From assembly GCA_013339765.2 (NCBI GenBank), contig CM023450.1:40370711-40434710 (forward strand): 64,000 nt of DNA. Direction: 5' to 3'. Positions 56,901-61,303 of the stretch are shown in pieces (the first letter of the stretch is position 1; the number at the start of each line of letters is the position of its first letter). The DNA comes from Haemaphysalis longicornis. Lineage: Eukaryota > Arthropoda > Arachnida > Ixodida > Ixodidae. The notes under the pieces were generated by a model, which worked only from the letters and a program-made list of their open reading frames with translations, had not been told where the DNA came from and made no database searches. The translations under genes were made by a program, and so were the position numbers.

Positions 56901-58350
56901 AACCAGTAGATGGCGGTGCTTGCAGGAAGTGGCAGGGTGGTACCGTTCAAGAAACACTGAAGGTTACAATTTGAGTTTGTAGCCCGAAATATGCTATTGG
57001 TATATTTCATATGGTTAATCAAGTGTACTCGCTCTTCACACACATATGCATACCGGGTTAGCTGGAAAATTTTGCACGCGATTTTCGTAACACATTTATG
57101 GTGTTTAAGCATACACCATCGATTTATACAAATTTATCGACGGCTTTACAGTTTTTTGCTCAGATTCCGGGGCATTCAATAGGAGCCCTATTAGAGAATC
57201 ACTGTGAAACGGTTTGGTTGGTGTACTGTCGGGAGCAAAAGCCTGAATTCCACGCCAGCAGCATTCGAAGAGCAGCGCATCGCCACCCCAAGAATTTGGC
57301 CCTCCATAACTGCACACTTGCTCACCTGTATACTTTATCTGCTCACCTGTTTATTTTCCCGCCCAAGCCGAAGCGCACTCAGTACGCAGAAAAAGCGAAT
57401 GGTTCCGGACGTGGAATCTTTTGCCCCCGACTGTACCTTTGGTCATAAGGGAAAAATAAACGATGAAGGACGGACACTGAGGGTACATTTATATGCGAAT
57501 GACTGAAAGCCAATTTAACCATTTCCAGAATCACCCTGTTCTTGTGACAACAGAACATATAAGCTCCGAAAGTAAACGAAAAGTGGCAAGAAGGAAGAGA
57601 GAGAGGGAGAATCACTGCAGCACCAGCAAAGTATACTATGGGCTTAAAGAGCGTTGTTCAGCAAGTTTTGTTGACTGTCTGGTTGTTATGATACTTGAAA
57701 AGCCATGAGGATTGCGCAGAAGAACCGCAAATAGGGAAGGCAACAGGACGAGCGCAACTAACAACTGCGTAACTTGCATGCAAGAACTGTTGTGTAAAGG
57801 CCTCGAGAATCTCACAGGACCTTTGACAACCTTGCACTGTCCAAAAAATAGCGTTGCTGCAACTATAGACGACGCTGCTTGTTCATAACCAGGTAGTATA
57901 GTGCGCAGTATATGTACGGTTTATGTCCACGCTAAAAAGAATCCTTTCCCCAGCCCCACCAACCTTGCTGGAAGGTATCAGTCAATCTGTAGACCAGGTT
58001 ATTTCGCCGATCTAGCCAACGTTTTTCACCGTTGTATAGTTTATGCTCAGAGACAATTTCTTTCAAGTTGAGGCCACATCCAAAAGTTGTGGTTGACGCG
58101 ATTTCTTCGTCACTGAAAGTTCATATTACTGGCGCAGGCGTTGTGGACCTTGCGGTACGGCTTCGGAGGCACCATGACCTTCAGCCTCAACGCCGATGAC
58201 TGGGCCGGAAGTCAGAGCCGTGTTACTTTCCCCCTGCAAAGGGCCATTGCGCAGGTCGGCCCTGCGGCGAAACCGGACAAGTACGTGATGAAACCGGGCA
58301 GGCCTGCGAGGAAGCCAAGCAAGTACGCGACGAAACCGAACACCCTGTGA
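25106..58350 (+). CDS. Glycoside hydrolase family 18 chitinase / chitinase-like protein, 8 exons, complete
   Basis: Exons 25106-25196, 27582-27858, 28314-28425, 33763-33875, 36139-36268, 43446-43616, 50331-50450 and 58138-58350 total 1227 nt: 408 codons plus stop. Every intron is GT-AG and all codon phases match (1, 2, 0, 2, 0, 0, 0). GH18 enzymes hydrolyse chitin or related beta-1,4-GlcNAc polymers with retention of configuration. Seen here: a signal-like leader (PWAHLCLLLAASCTLW, residues 12-27), the conserved N-terminal Cys pair (37, 56), the SVGG strand (101-104), catalytic DGLDLDWE (138-145, acid E145), MTYD (206-209), the GIPTYG strand (261-266) and GGTMTFSLNADDW (348-360). The usual Trp of that last strand is Phe353. 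No chitin-binding domain; a Lys/Pro-rich tail (383-405) replaces it. Predicted secreted. Catalysis is plausible but a lectin-like role is possible. The gene is stretched to 33 kb by transposon-filled introns. Confidence 0.9.
25554..25612. repeat. (AT)n microsatellite
   Basis: About 59 bp of imperfect AT/ATATT repeats directly before the first copy of the tRNA-like tandem repeat. Confidence 0.9.
25613..26372 (-). repeat. Tandem pair of a ~380-bp tRNA-like repeat
   Basis: Two direct copies, about 25613-25996 and 25997-26372, share blocks including CGTGTGTTTGTCATGTTT, GATAAATAAGCGAAAATATAAG, GGGAGCGGGAGTCGA and CACGTAAGACGTG. On the minus strand each contains a tRNA-like module: in copy 1, A box TAGCATAATTGG (near 25800) and B box GGTTCGACTCC (near 25752), with a paired anticodon-like stem CCGCA/TGCGG. 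The acceptor stem does not pair, so these are SINE-type derivatives. Copy 2 carries an extra palindrome at 26194-26220. Confidence 0.75.
26194..26220. repeat. 27-bp palindrome inserted in repeat copy 2
   Basis: TATAGTGCCTAGATATTAGG (continuing CACTATA) is an almost perfect palindrome. It lies where copy 1 has no corresponding bases, inside the tRNA-like A-box side of the module. Confidence 0.8.
27054..27320. repeat. AT-rich (TA)n region
   Basis: Several TA runs of 12 to 18 bp separated by short A/T-rich spacers. No coding signal. Confidence 0.85.
27582..27858 (+). CDS. GH18 exon 2: first half of the barrel
   Basis: Encodes residues 31 to 122 plus two bases of codon 123. It begins SFQHVCYLRAENKSLPF, which matches the C-Y start of the GH18 barrel but lacks the usual W-A-x-Y-R segment. 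It continues with CSHIILGFAAV (strand 2) and LMLSVGGGGGNKNF (the S-x-G-G strand). The donor GTGACT at 27859 is weaker than consensus, but the phase joins exactly to exon 3 and the joint SRTRR-FIFSAVSALR reads as a typical GH18 helix-strand. Confidence 0.85.
27859..28313 (+). other. GH18 intron 2 (455 bp) with (CAGA)n
   Basis: The shortest intron. It holds an 82-bp CAGA microsatellite and ends CTTTCTGGGGCCCAG. Phase 2. Confidence 0.85.
28117..28198. repeat. (CAGA)n microsatellite, about 20 copies
   Basis: Perfect tetranucleotide array inside intron 2 of the GH18 gene. It is likely length-variable between individuals. Confidence 0.95.
28314..28425 (+). CDS. GH18 exon 3: catalytic motif
   Basis: Encodes residues 123-160: FIFSAVSALRAARLDGLDLD, then W-E-F-P. 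The DxxDxDxE signature is complete (D138, D141, D143, E145), with E145 as the expected proton donor. It ends ...FVHLLK at a GTGCTT donor, phase 0. Confidence 0.92.
28880..29045 (-). repeat. tRNA-derived SINE
   Basis: On the minus strand, the A box TGGTAGAGTATTGG (near 29020) and B box GGTTCAAATC (near 28988) are spaced as in tRNA-derived SINEs. A tail region follows towards 28880 with TTGGCGTCGCCGTTG repeats. Confidence 0.6.
29661..32863. mobile_element. 3.2-kb inverted-repeat element with internally repetitive ends
   Basis: The left end (29661-29770) consists of repeated GGTCCCGGACAAAATTGTCC-like words followed by AAGTGGAAACCCGA and AATGGTCCCCAGTCAGCTT. The right end (32681-32863) is the inverse of the same string (TCGGGTTTCCACTT, then runs of TTGTCCGGGACAATTTTG). 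The arms align over about 110 bp at roughly 80% by eye. The interior holds a LINE RNase H fragment (30810-31205), a short duplication (30260-30292) and GTGACGAAT-type words (32270-32370), but no transposase I can recognise. It behaves like a non-autonomous DNA transposon or fold-back element; superfamily not assigned. Confidence 0.65.
30800..31235 (-). pseudogene. LINE fragment: RNase H C-terminus and CCHC-like knuckle
   Basis: The minus-strand frame reads QFQWSPSHVGVAGNEHADSL, the RNase H motif with conserved His and Asp, followed after about 75 residues by CASCSVTSDIDHFIMNC, a C-x2-C-x8-H-x4-C knuckle. This is the 3' part of an I/R1-like LINE. Only the end is present; it is nested inside the 29661-32863 element. 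Confidence 0.8.
33763..33875 (+). CDS. GH18 exon 4
   Basis: Encodes residues 161-197 plus two bases: AFVEFKGNKRWPLILSVAVP matches the GH18 helix 4 to strand 5 segment (usual pattern L-S-A-A-V). The donor GTAAGT at 33876 is consensus. Frame and phase fit both neighbours. Confidence 0.85.
34339..34575 (-). mobile_element. Ruka-like tRNA-derived SINE
   Basis: The minus strand starts with a tRNA-like head, GCGGTGGCTCAGTGGCTGAG (A box) and GGGTTCGATTCCCG (B box), followed by a body containing CGAAATCTCG inverse words and ending in a short (TCAA)n tail. Two other copies (61044-61303 and 62893-63066) share the body closely. The family resembles Ruka from ixodid ticks (established knowledge); no alignment was run. 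Confidence 0.85.
34866..34980. repeat. Copy of the 'GGGCTAGTTGGT' repeat with a hairpin
   Basis: GTTGAGCTAGTTGGTTCATG is followed by ACTGAAAGG, then a palindrome, CACAAAGAAAACACATGTG with the inverse TTCTTTGTTTTCTTTGTG. The same arrangement (leader, ACTGAAAGG, palindrome) is found at 44864-45082; a leader-only copy lies near 11130-11150. Confidence 0.7.
36139..36268 (+). CDS. GH18 exon 5: MxYD motif
   Basis: Encodes residues 198-241: YVDFVNLMTYDLNIYTWYTP. MTYD (206-209) is the conserved active-site strand (Y208 and D209 line subsite -1 in GH18 enzymes). Downstream HHNSPLFPR matches the usual G-H-N-S-P-L segment. The loop between them is about two residues longer than typical. Ends at GTACGC, phase 0. 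Confidence 0.9.
37431..37539. repeat. GC-rich minisatellite (CAGGCGGGCCAGACC)
   Basis: About seven degenerate copies of CAGGCGGGCCAGACC with spacers of 0 to 4 bp. It lies inside the TA-flanked element. Confidence 0.9.
37847..38118. repeat. Dispersed repeat, copy A
   Basis: It shares CACCGCCATTTTGGGATCA, GAAGTTTGAATCATCTTATC and CGGCACGGGACCGTT with copy B at 43808-44075 in the same orientation, roughly 75-80% by eye. There are no inverted ends and no coding capacity. It is nested in the TA-flanked element, so it may belong to that element's interior or be a later insertion. Confidence 0.75.
38868..39250 (+). pseudogene. LINE 3' coding fragment with knuckle-like motif
   Basis: A broken frame reads NKIYPTQDYMTCTYRSFPGT, then LYHLVWQCQQ. 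This resembles the C-x2-C...H-x3/4-C segment near the end of RNase H-type LINEs found elsewhere in this window (14947-15100, 30840). Frameshifts and missing cysteines show decay. Assignment is moderate. Confidence 0.45.
40605..40665 (-). repeat. tRNA-like module, short
   Basis: On the minus strand, GTAGAGTACCGCACTGG (A-box-like) and GGGTTCGTGCCCC (B-box-like) occur with near-tRNA spacing. The direct-repeat word CGGTACTCTACAC follows twice (40645 and 40676). Degraded SINE head. Confidence 0.5.
41050..42061 (+). mobile_element. 3' end of I-like LINE with (AAC)n tail
   Basis: A long intact frame (41025-41708) ends the element's protein: CRVPQLNRYLHRSRLAQTA, then CSYCNEEESVDHFLLSC, a perfect C-x2-C-x8-H-x4-C knuckle, followed by ALLSFGASETGY and a stop. 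About 350 bp of T-rich 3' UTR lead to an (AAC)n tail at 42034-42060. I-clade LINEs end in simple repeats, not poly(A), which supports the assignment. The reverse transcriptase is missing (5'-truncated), but the uninterrupted 3' frame suggests a fairly young copy. Confidence 0.8.
42062..43445. other. Intron segment after the I-like LINE
   Basis: It holds a TTAAAGGTCCCGAGGCGACC word at 42573-42592 that looks like one end of a TTAA-type element without a matching second end, and a CA/TA microsatellite (43133-43163). The minus-strand frame 43084-43323 reads through a possible dispersed repeat. No gene. Confidence 0.45.
43446..43616 (+). CDS. GH18 exon 6
   Basis: Encodes residues 242-298: KLWAKLGMPKSKIMVGIPTY, then G-L-S-W-V-L, the expected strand 7 with the GIPTYG signature (usual G-x-P-x-Y-G). 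It continues through a proline/tryptophan loop (HPDRWQVGSRAAGRAQYGGG) to FVSYSE, matching the GH18 insertion region. Good acceptor CCTACAACCCACAG; donor GTACGT. Phase 0 at both ends. Confidence 0.92.
43808..44075. repeat. Dispersed repeat, copy B
   Basis: Second copy of the 37847-38118 repeat: CGCCGCCATTTTGGGTCACTC, GAAGTTTGAATCATCTTATC and GGCACAGGACCGTTAAAACG. Same orientation as copy A. Confidence 0.75.
44090..44640 (-). pseudogene. LINE RT C-terminus (CR1/L2-like), degraded
   Basis: The minus strand reads LNPLERIQNKSLRLIYKAYG, then ITELRTRSRLPTLEAL, matching the ERIQNKA-x-R...L-R-x-R thumb region of RNase H-lacking LINEs. The protein is then lost to frameshifts. The sequence towards 44090 probably is its 3' part. 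No catalytic FADD is present. Confidence 0.65.
44864..45082. repeat. Repeat with 125-bp near-perfect palindrome (44958-45082)
   Basis: The leader GTTGGGCTAGTTGGTATACA (near 44865) and ACTGAAAGG precede a palindrome centred between 45019 and 45020. The arms read outward from CGAGC|GCTCG through GTCCGTGTGTATTCTTTCCG and TGTTTCTGCTGCGCTACATT to GTGATCA. Arms are about 60 bp with a handful of mismatches. The same leader-plus-hairpin layout occurs at 34866-34980. Likely the 3' part of a tick retroelement family that ends in a hairpin; assignment is inference. Confidence 0.8.
45540..46938 (+). pseudogene. RNase H-type LINE 3' region ending in (TTGGA)n
   Basis: The first part carries RIYTDGSSTTTSSSSGF and SSTAAELYAI, the RNase H start (Y-T-D-G-S and A-E-L/x-A). 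After frameshifts, RADQVAVTDHL (near 45960) follows. The end reads KKFLYRIRLAEDTCACGHQT and DARHVLLECPLY, giving a C-x-C...H-x4-C knuckle near 46590-46660. The element closes with a TTGGA-type pentamer array (46838-46938). About 350 bp (46060-46420) do not fit and may be an insertion. I/R1-like class; not functional. Confidence 0.7.
46838..46938. repeat. (TTGGA)n-like array at LINE 3' end
   Basis: Around 17 degenerate TTGGA/TTGAA/TTGTA units. It matches the array at 18920-18966, including the GGCTTGGATTGG start. Confidence 0.85.
47197..47245. repeat. TGTATATAGAT short tandem repeat
   Basis: Four copies of an 11- to 12-bp unit TTGTATATAGAT with one CGC variant. Confidence 0.85.
47759..47938. 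repeat. (AT)n followed by (AG)n microsatellite
   Basis: 134 bp of AT-type repeat followed by 46 bp of pure AG, at the 3' end of the Penelope-like fragment. Likely length-variable. Confidence 0.95.
47759..48523 (-). mobile_element. Penelope-like element 3' end with GIY-YIG endonuclease fragment
   Basis: On the minus strand (48523 to 48242) the frame reads CDTSNAVYLLQCDICNMQYV, then GETQTPFRKRFNNHKAHI. This is a GIY-YIG nuclease core (VYL...YVG, Arg in FRKRF, His/Lys in NNHK) preceded by a Cys pair, as in Penelope-like elements, followed by SKHADITGHSFDHI and the end of the protein. The 3' UTR runs to a (CT)n block (47893-47938 as AG on the plus strand) and an (AT)n block (47759-47892). Reverse transcriptase is absent. 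The N-terminal 80 codons of the 48242-48766 frame are only antisense of the neighbouring esterase fragment. Confidence 0.85.
48540..48780 (+). pseudogene. LINE ORF1 esterase-like (SGNH) fragment
   Basis: The plus-strand frame has AVLGDSHTKYVFQHFD (block I, G-D-S, Ser at 48594-48596) and, about 50 residues later, TLFIHAGTNDLAF (the G-x-N-D block III). This spacing fits SGNH/GDSL-type esterase domains, which CR1/L2-like LINEs carry in ORF1. The frame decays after 48780. It directly abuts the oppositely oriented Penelope-like fragment, so one of the two inserted next to or into the other. Confidence 0.65.
49089..49537. mobile_element. 441-bp TTAA-flanked MITE, copy 1
   Basis: The element 49093-49533 begins AGAAACCCTGCAACACTT and ends with AAGTGTTGCAGGGTCCC, its imperfect inverse (about 17 bp). 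TTAA flanks both ends (49089-49092, 49534-49537). A second copy with about 85% identity by eye is at 58922-59380. No coding capacity. TTAA duplications point to a piggyBac- or Kolobok-type transposase. Confidence 0.88.
49878..50212. repeat. Duplicated ~120-bp word
   Basis: GCGTCATTTCCGTGATGGAT with ATGACGTCAGTGAAATCTT (from 49880) recurs with few changes from 50086, including TGTATCCC and AACACTTTCGTG downstream. Direct orientation, 206-bp offset. The ATGACGTCA core equals a CRE/ATF-type palindrome; regulatory use is speculation. Confidence 0.75.
50331..50450 (+). CDS. GH18 exon 7
   Basis: Encodes residues 299-338: LEYLRNGAKREYDPEAMVPF, then LWISYDDEYSVQLK. It matches the GH18 segment around R-x-W/Y-D-x-E and W-x-S/G-Y-D-D-x-x-S-V-x-x-K (strand 7 to helix 7). 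Acceptor TGTTTGTTAG, donor GTTAGT. Phase 0. Confidence 0.92.
50710..51290 (-). repeat. tRNA-like SINE with a 140-bp tandem duplication
   Basis: The minus strand has TGGCGCAGTGGGTAGAGC (A box, near 50938) and GGGATCGAAACCAGG (B-box-like, near 50887). The segment 50898-51037 is repeated at 51038-51177 (exact 140-bp period, few mismatches), so the second copy has only half of the tRNA-like head. The outer parts (50710-50830 and 51200-51240) resemble 18770-18915 and 19110-19150. Confidence 0.7.
53459..53523 (-). repeat. 65-bp word shared with 55677-55742
   Basis: CGTAACTTCTAGTTCAGG, CTGTTCTGACGAAAAGCAC and GGCCTTGTACCGAGGGA occur in both places in the same orientation; copy 2 has one extra A. 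Both lie at the ends of minus-strand open frames that share the peptide FRQNSPELEVTAV. The words could be the coding end of an unrecognised element. Confidence 0.7.
55665..56456 (-). other. 263-codon open frame of unknown nature
   Basis: An uninterrupted minus-strand frame starts at ATG 56456 and ends just after the shared 65-bp word. I see no domain; it contains a few aromatic patches (RGSLKWWRKNLVRTDM) and ends FRQNSPELEVTAVTRG. Two other frames overlap it (minus 55691-56041 with a hydrophobic stretch NTVALVILLLAATASVAV; plus 56068-56409), so codon evidence is ambiguous. It could be a fragment of an unrecognised transposon or chance in CG-rich DNA. It is antisense to GH18 intron 7. Confidence 0.3.
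58138..58350 (+). CDS. GH18 exon 8: last barrel strand and Lys/Pro tail
   Basis: Encodes residues 339-408 and the TGA at 58348-58350. LRYGFGGTMTFSLNADDWAG is strand 8 of the barrel; the usual G-x-M-x-W-A/S-x-D-x-D-D-F has Phe instead of Trp (F353) and Asn instead of the first Asp (N356). After QRAIAQVGP comes a 23-residue basic tail with two copies of K-P-x-K-Y-x-x-K-P (383-391 and 397-405). Confidence 0.9.
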   Translation, partial: ALWTLRYGFGGTMTFSLNADDWAGSQSRVTFPLQRAIAQVGPAAKPDKYVMKPGRPARKPSKYATKPNTL

Positions 58351-58921
58351 TACTGGGACAGCCACCCCGAGACAGCAGTTGAACCACGCCCCCTGTGATA
58401 AGCTGCGTGGCCGTGACCATCGAACTCTAACCATTACTGGCACAACGATCTTTGAAGCTAGCGCCCAATGTAATTGCGCCGCAACGCCCTGTGCCAAGCC
58501 GACATTTGCACAAAATTGCGCAAGTGTGGAAGACAGCCGATGTCCACGCTTTATTCGGAAGAACTGCCTTTTGTAACTCGCTCAACTCTGTTGCCGCCCT
58601 GAAAGACGTCCTTTTCACACACACACAAAAAGACATCACGAATACTGACTAATTTTCGCATTCCCTACTGCACGTCAGCTGTGACGTCATTGGGGAGGTA
58701 CCCAAAATAAATAAATCACTTGCCTCCATACCAGCATTCAGGAGTTGCCATCAAACGAAACCAAAGTTGCCACTACAATTGCACAAGCCTGTTTAATTGC
58801 ATGCGATGGCATATTTGTCGACGGCTGCCAATTGCCCGTCACAGACACAGTACAATGCGAAGAAGGGACTCGTGAATCTGCGCTTTTTCACGTGTTTTTA
58901 AATGAACTGTTCAAGGCAGCA
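58351..58921 (+). other. 3' UTR / downstream flank of the GH18 gene
   Basis: Carries no further exon-like frame with a splice link. An AATAAATAAA at 58706-58715 lies 356 bp after the stop and is the most likely poly(A) signal, giving a 3' UTR of about 0.38 kb. Confidence 0.55.
58706..58715 (+). terminator. Candidate poly(A) signal of the GH18 gene
   Basis: Two overlapping AATAAA hexamers (58706-58711 and 58710-58715) downstream of the stop at 58350. Confidence 0.6.
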
Positions 58922-59380
58922 TTAAACGTGCCCTGGAACACTTTTTTCAACTTTTTTTCGAAATCCTAAATGCTTGCAGAACGTAGTCACCAAACACGCC
59001 CAGTACTTAGATTAGGGGGTCGCAAAGTACGTCAGCCAAAAATTACTGCTCTGTGCCCATCAGATAACCTACGGAAACTAGCTCAAAAGTTTTTTTCTCT
59101 CTTTCCAGGTCTTGACGTTCTTCTACGGCCCGAATTACGTCACTCAGGCCATGTAGCGGCTGTTGGCCGGTTTTCCTTCAGTTGCAGCATTGAACGCTTT
59201 TAGATAGCACTCTAAAAAATAAAACCACGAAAACAAAGCAGAAACGGAAAGCGTATCTGGTGCGACGAGCAAATCACGCAGTGCCGCTCCGTGCTGGCGA
59301 TAACTGTAGCTTTTGCAGCGCTTCTAGACGCGAAGGAAAGAGTGAAAGCGTTTATCGAAAGTGCTGCATGGTCCCTTTAA
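58922..59380. mobile_element. TTAA-flanked MITE, copy 2
   Basis: The element 58926-59376 is a diverged copy of the element at 49093-49533. It keeps CGCAGTGCCGCTCCGTGCTGG, CAGCCAAAAATTACTGCTCT and the end GTGCTGCATGGTCCC, flanked by TTAA at 58922-58925 and 59377-59380. Same orientation as copy 1. Confidence 0.87.
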
Positions 59381-60431
59381 AATCTGTCCGATTGTTATCT
59401 TGACGCGCCAACCTTTCGGATGAATCCAACTTGTGTTTTGTCTTCATGGCCTTCATATATAAGCGGCCATCTGCCTGAGTGCGCGTTCTCACTGGCTTTC
59501 ACTGTCGTCGCAAAGATGGGAAGCCAATGGGAAAGAGATTTTTTTTTTGACACCATTTTTGTATGGCGGCGCCCAGGCAAAGCTGGCCATCAGCGTCACC
59601 AAGCGCCGCCCCATCTGTGCCACCCTCCCAAGAAGATGCTAGCAGGCATAAAAAAATATGCGCTCAGTTTTCTAAAACAAGTTGTGATTCGTCTCTTTAA
59701 GCCGCTGCGCTAATAATTTCTGATCTTGCTACTGCCTGTTGCATGTATTTTTGTTAGTGGCAAGTATAAGTGGTAAGTATATTATGGTAGTGCTAAGTAT
59801 ATTTTGTGTTAGTTGTATAACTACGTAGGCCCCCGCGTTTACCCGCATGCATGTATCTGCTGATTGCGCGTGTACGCAAGGCGAGACATTACAGCGAAAT
59901 CGAAATGGTAGCCTCCTTTTTCATAATCTTAGCTACCTGAGGTTTGTGTCATTTTAAAAAGCACGTATTGAGCAAATTTTACCGCATATACATTTTTTAC
60001 ATTGATAGGTCACTGCTCCTATATAAAGGGGCGTTACCCATTTTCCCGTTTTTGGCATTTTCTGTCCTATTAAACCACTGCTAGTTGCGATAGCTGCGTA
60101 TTTATATTTCCGCCATCGCTATCTACTCATACCGGTCAACTTGCTAAGCGCATTAAGACGCAAGATTACAAAGCCCTTCGACAACGCGAGACGCAAGCAA
60201 GGCGTATCAGGAGTTGAACTTAATATTCATGTTTTCGCATTCATAATCCATTGCAAATGCTTACATGTGCTCTAGCTTTTTTCTTTCGTGAACGTGTGGA
60301 ACCCAATGAAACAAAAACAGCTTCGCTGGGTAGTCCGCCACCATGTGAACGGTTCGGCCAAGCGAATTGTTTTTTCTGCAAATTAAACAAGGAAAAACCG
60401 AACGGGTAGGCTAAAAACAAAATCGATTTCA
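59381..60431. other. Non-coding interval
   Basis: No domain, repeat boundary or exon seen. The frame 59420-59713 has no recognisable motif. A CATATATAAG word occurs near 59453. Confidence 0.5.
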
Positions 60432-60790
60432 TTCACAGGGTCGAGCCAGGGATTGTGCAAGATGTTGAGGGGCTCGCGCAACATCAAGAGCAGTGATCAC
60501 AGGCTGGGGAGAAGCAGAGTTAGGCTAGACCTAAGAACAGAAAAAGGAATAAACTAGCTTATAGCTAGTTTATTCCTTTATTCCTTATATATGTTATTCC
60601 TTAGAATAACACTTCAGAACAAATTTGCGATTTTCATCGGTGATAGCGAAGATAGTGTAGACATGCTCAATGATAGTCTAACGACGATAATCGCTAAGTC
60701 AGCAGTAGTTGTTGTAAAAGAGGAGTGTGGAAAAGAAACTGGTGAACTGTGCAACAAAACGAAAGACCTTGGGCTATATTCTCGACTAAT
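60432..60790 (+). pseudogene. Diverged RTE-like endonuclease-linker fragment
   Basis: The frame reads P-G-I-V-Q-D-V-E-G-L near 60450 and SSDHRL near 60490, equivalent to 540-610 of the first RTE-like element. After an interruption by a 37-bp hairpin it continues as ITLQNKFAIF and LTTIIAKSAVVVV...CNKTKDL, matching the linker at 711-870. Identity to the first element is low, so it is a different subfamily. The 5' and 3' parts are missing. Confidence 0.65.
60542..60578. repeat. 37-bp perfect hairpin inside the RTE fragment
   Basis: Arms AAAGGAATAAACTAGCT (60542-60558) and AGCTAGTTTATTCCTTT (60562-60578) with a TAT loop. A further TTATTCC word (60592-60600) suggests repeated copying of the same segment. 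Confidence 0.9.
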
Positions 60791-61043
60791 AAATTCACAG
60801 GGCGATTCGCCATGTTTTTGAGTAACCCAAACGTAAGCCAATCAGTGACGTGACGTCCGTATAGCTATGAAGACCTGCAGTGTAATTTGGACTCCTAGCT
60901 TATAAAGATCACAACCATGCAATCAAATATTGCGCATAAAAGATATAAAAAGACTTGGCATGTATTACAAAATGATAGGGCAGCTTAGGTTGGCAAACAC
61001 ATTTCGTCAGGTTAAAATTGGCGACAACATCATAAGGCGGTCA

Positions 61044-61303
61044 AGTAACGTTGATTGATTGATTGTGGTGTTTTTACGCGCCGACGCTACACAGATGATA
61101 AGGCGTGCCGTAGAGGAGGCTCTGGATTAATTTTCACCACCTGGGATCTCTAACGTGCGCCGAAATCTCGAACAAATGTGCGTTTTTACTTTTTCTCCTC
61201 CATCAGAAAAGCGGCCGCCGCTGCCGGAATCGAACCCGCATCCTTGTGCTCAGCAGCACAACGCCATAGCCACTAAGCCACCGCGGCGGGCAGTAACGTT
61301 GAT
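61044..61303 (-). mobile_element. Ruka-like SINE with 12-bp target duplication
   Basis: The head on the minus strand is GCCGCGGTGGCTTAGTGGCT with B box GGGTTCGATTCCGG; the body matches the 34339-34575 copy closely; the tail is a (TCAA)n run. It is flanked by a perfect AGTAACGTTGAT duplication (61044-61055 and 61292-61303). A complete, fairly recent insertion. Confidence 0.92.

Larger units (their letters stand above)
50451..58137 (+). other. GH18 intron 7 (7.7 kb)
   Basis: The longest intron. It contains the duplicated tRNA-like repeat (50865-51177), a shared 65-bp word (53459 and 55677) and the unexplained 263-codon minus frame (55665-56456). The rest (51290-53040, 53700-55600, 56460-58137) shows no recognisable element or gene. 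Phase 0. Confidence 0.75.
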
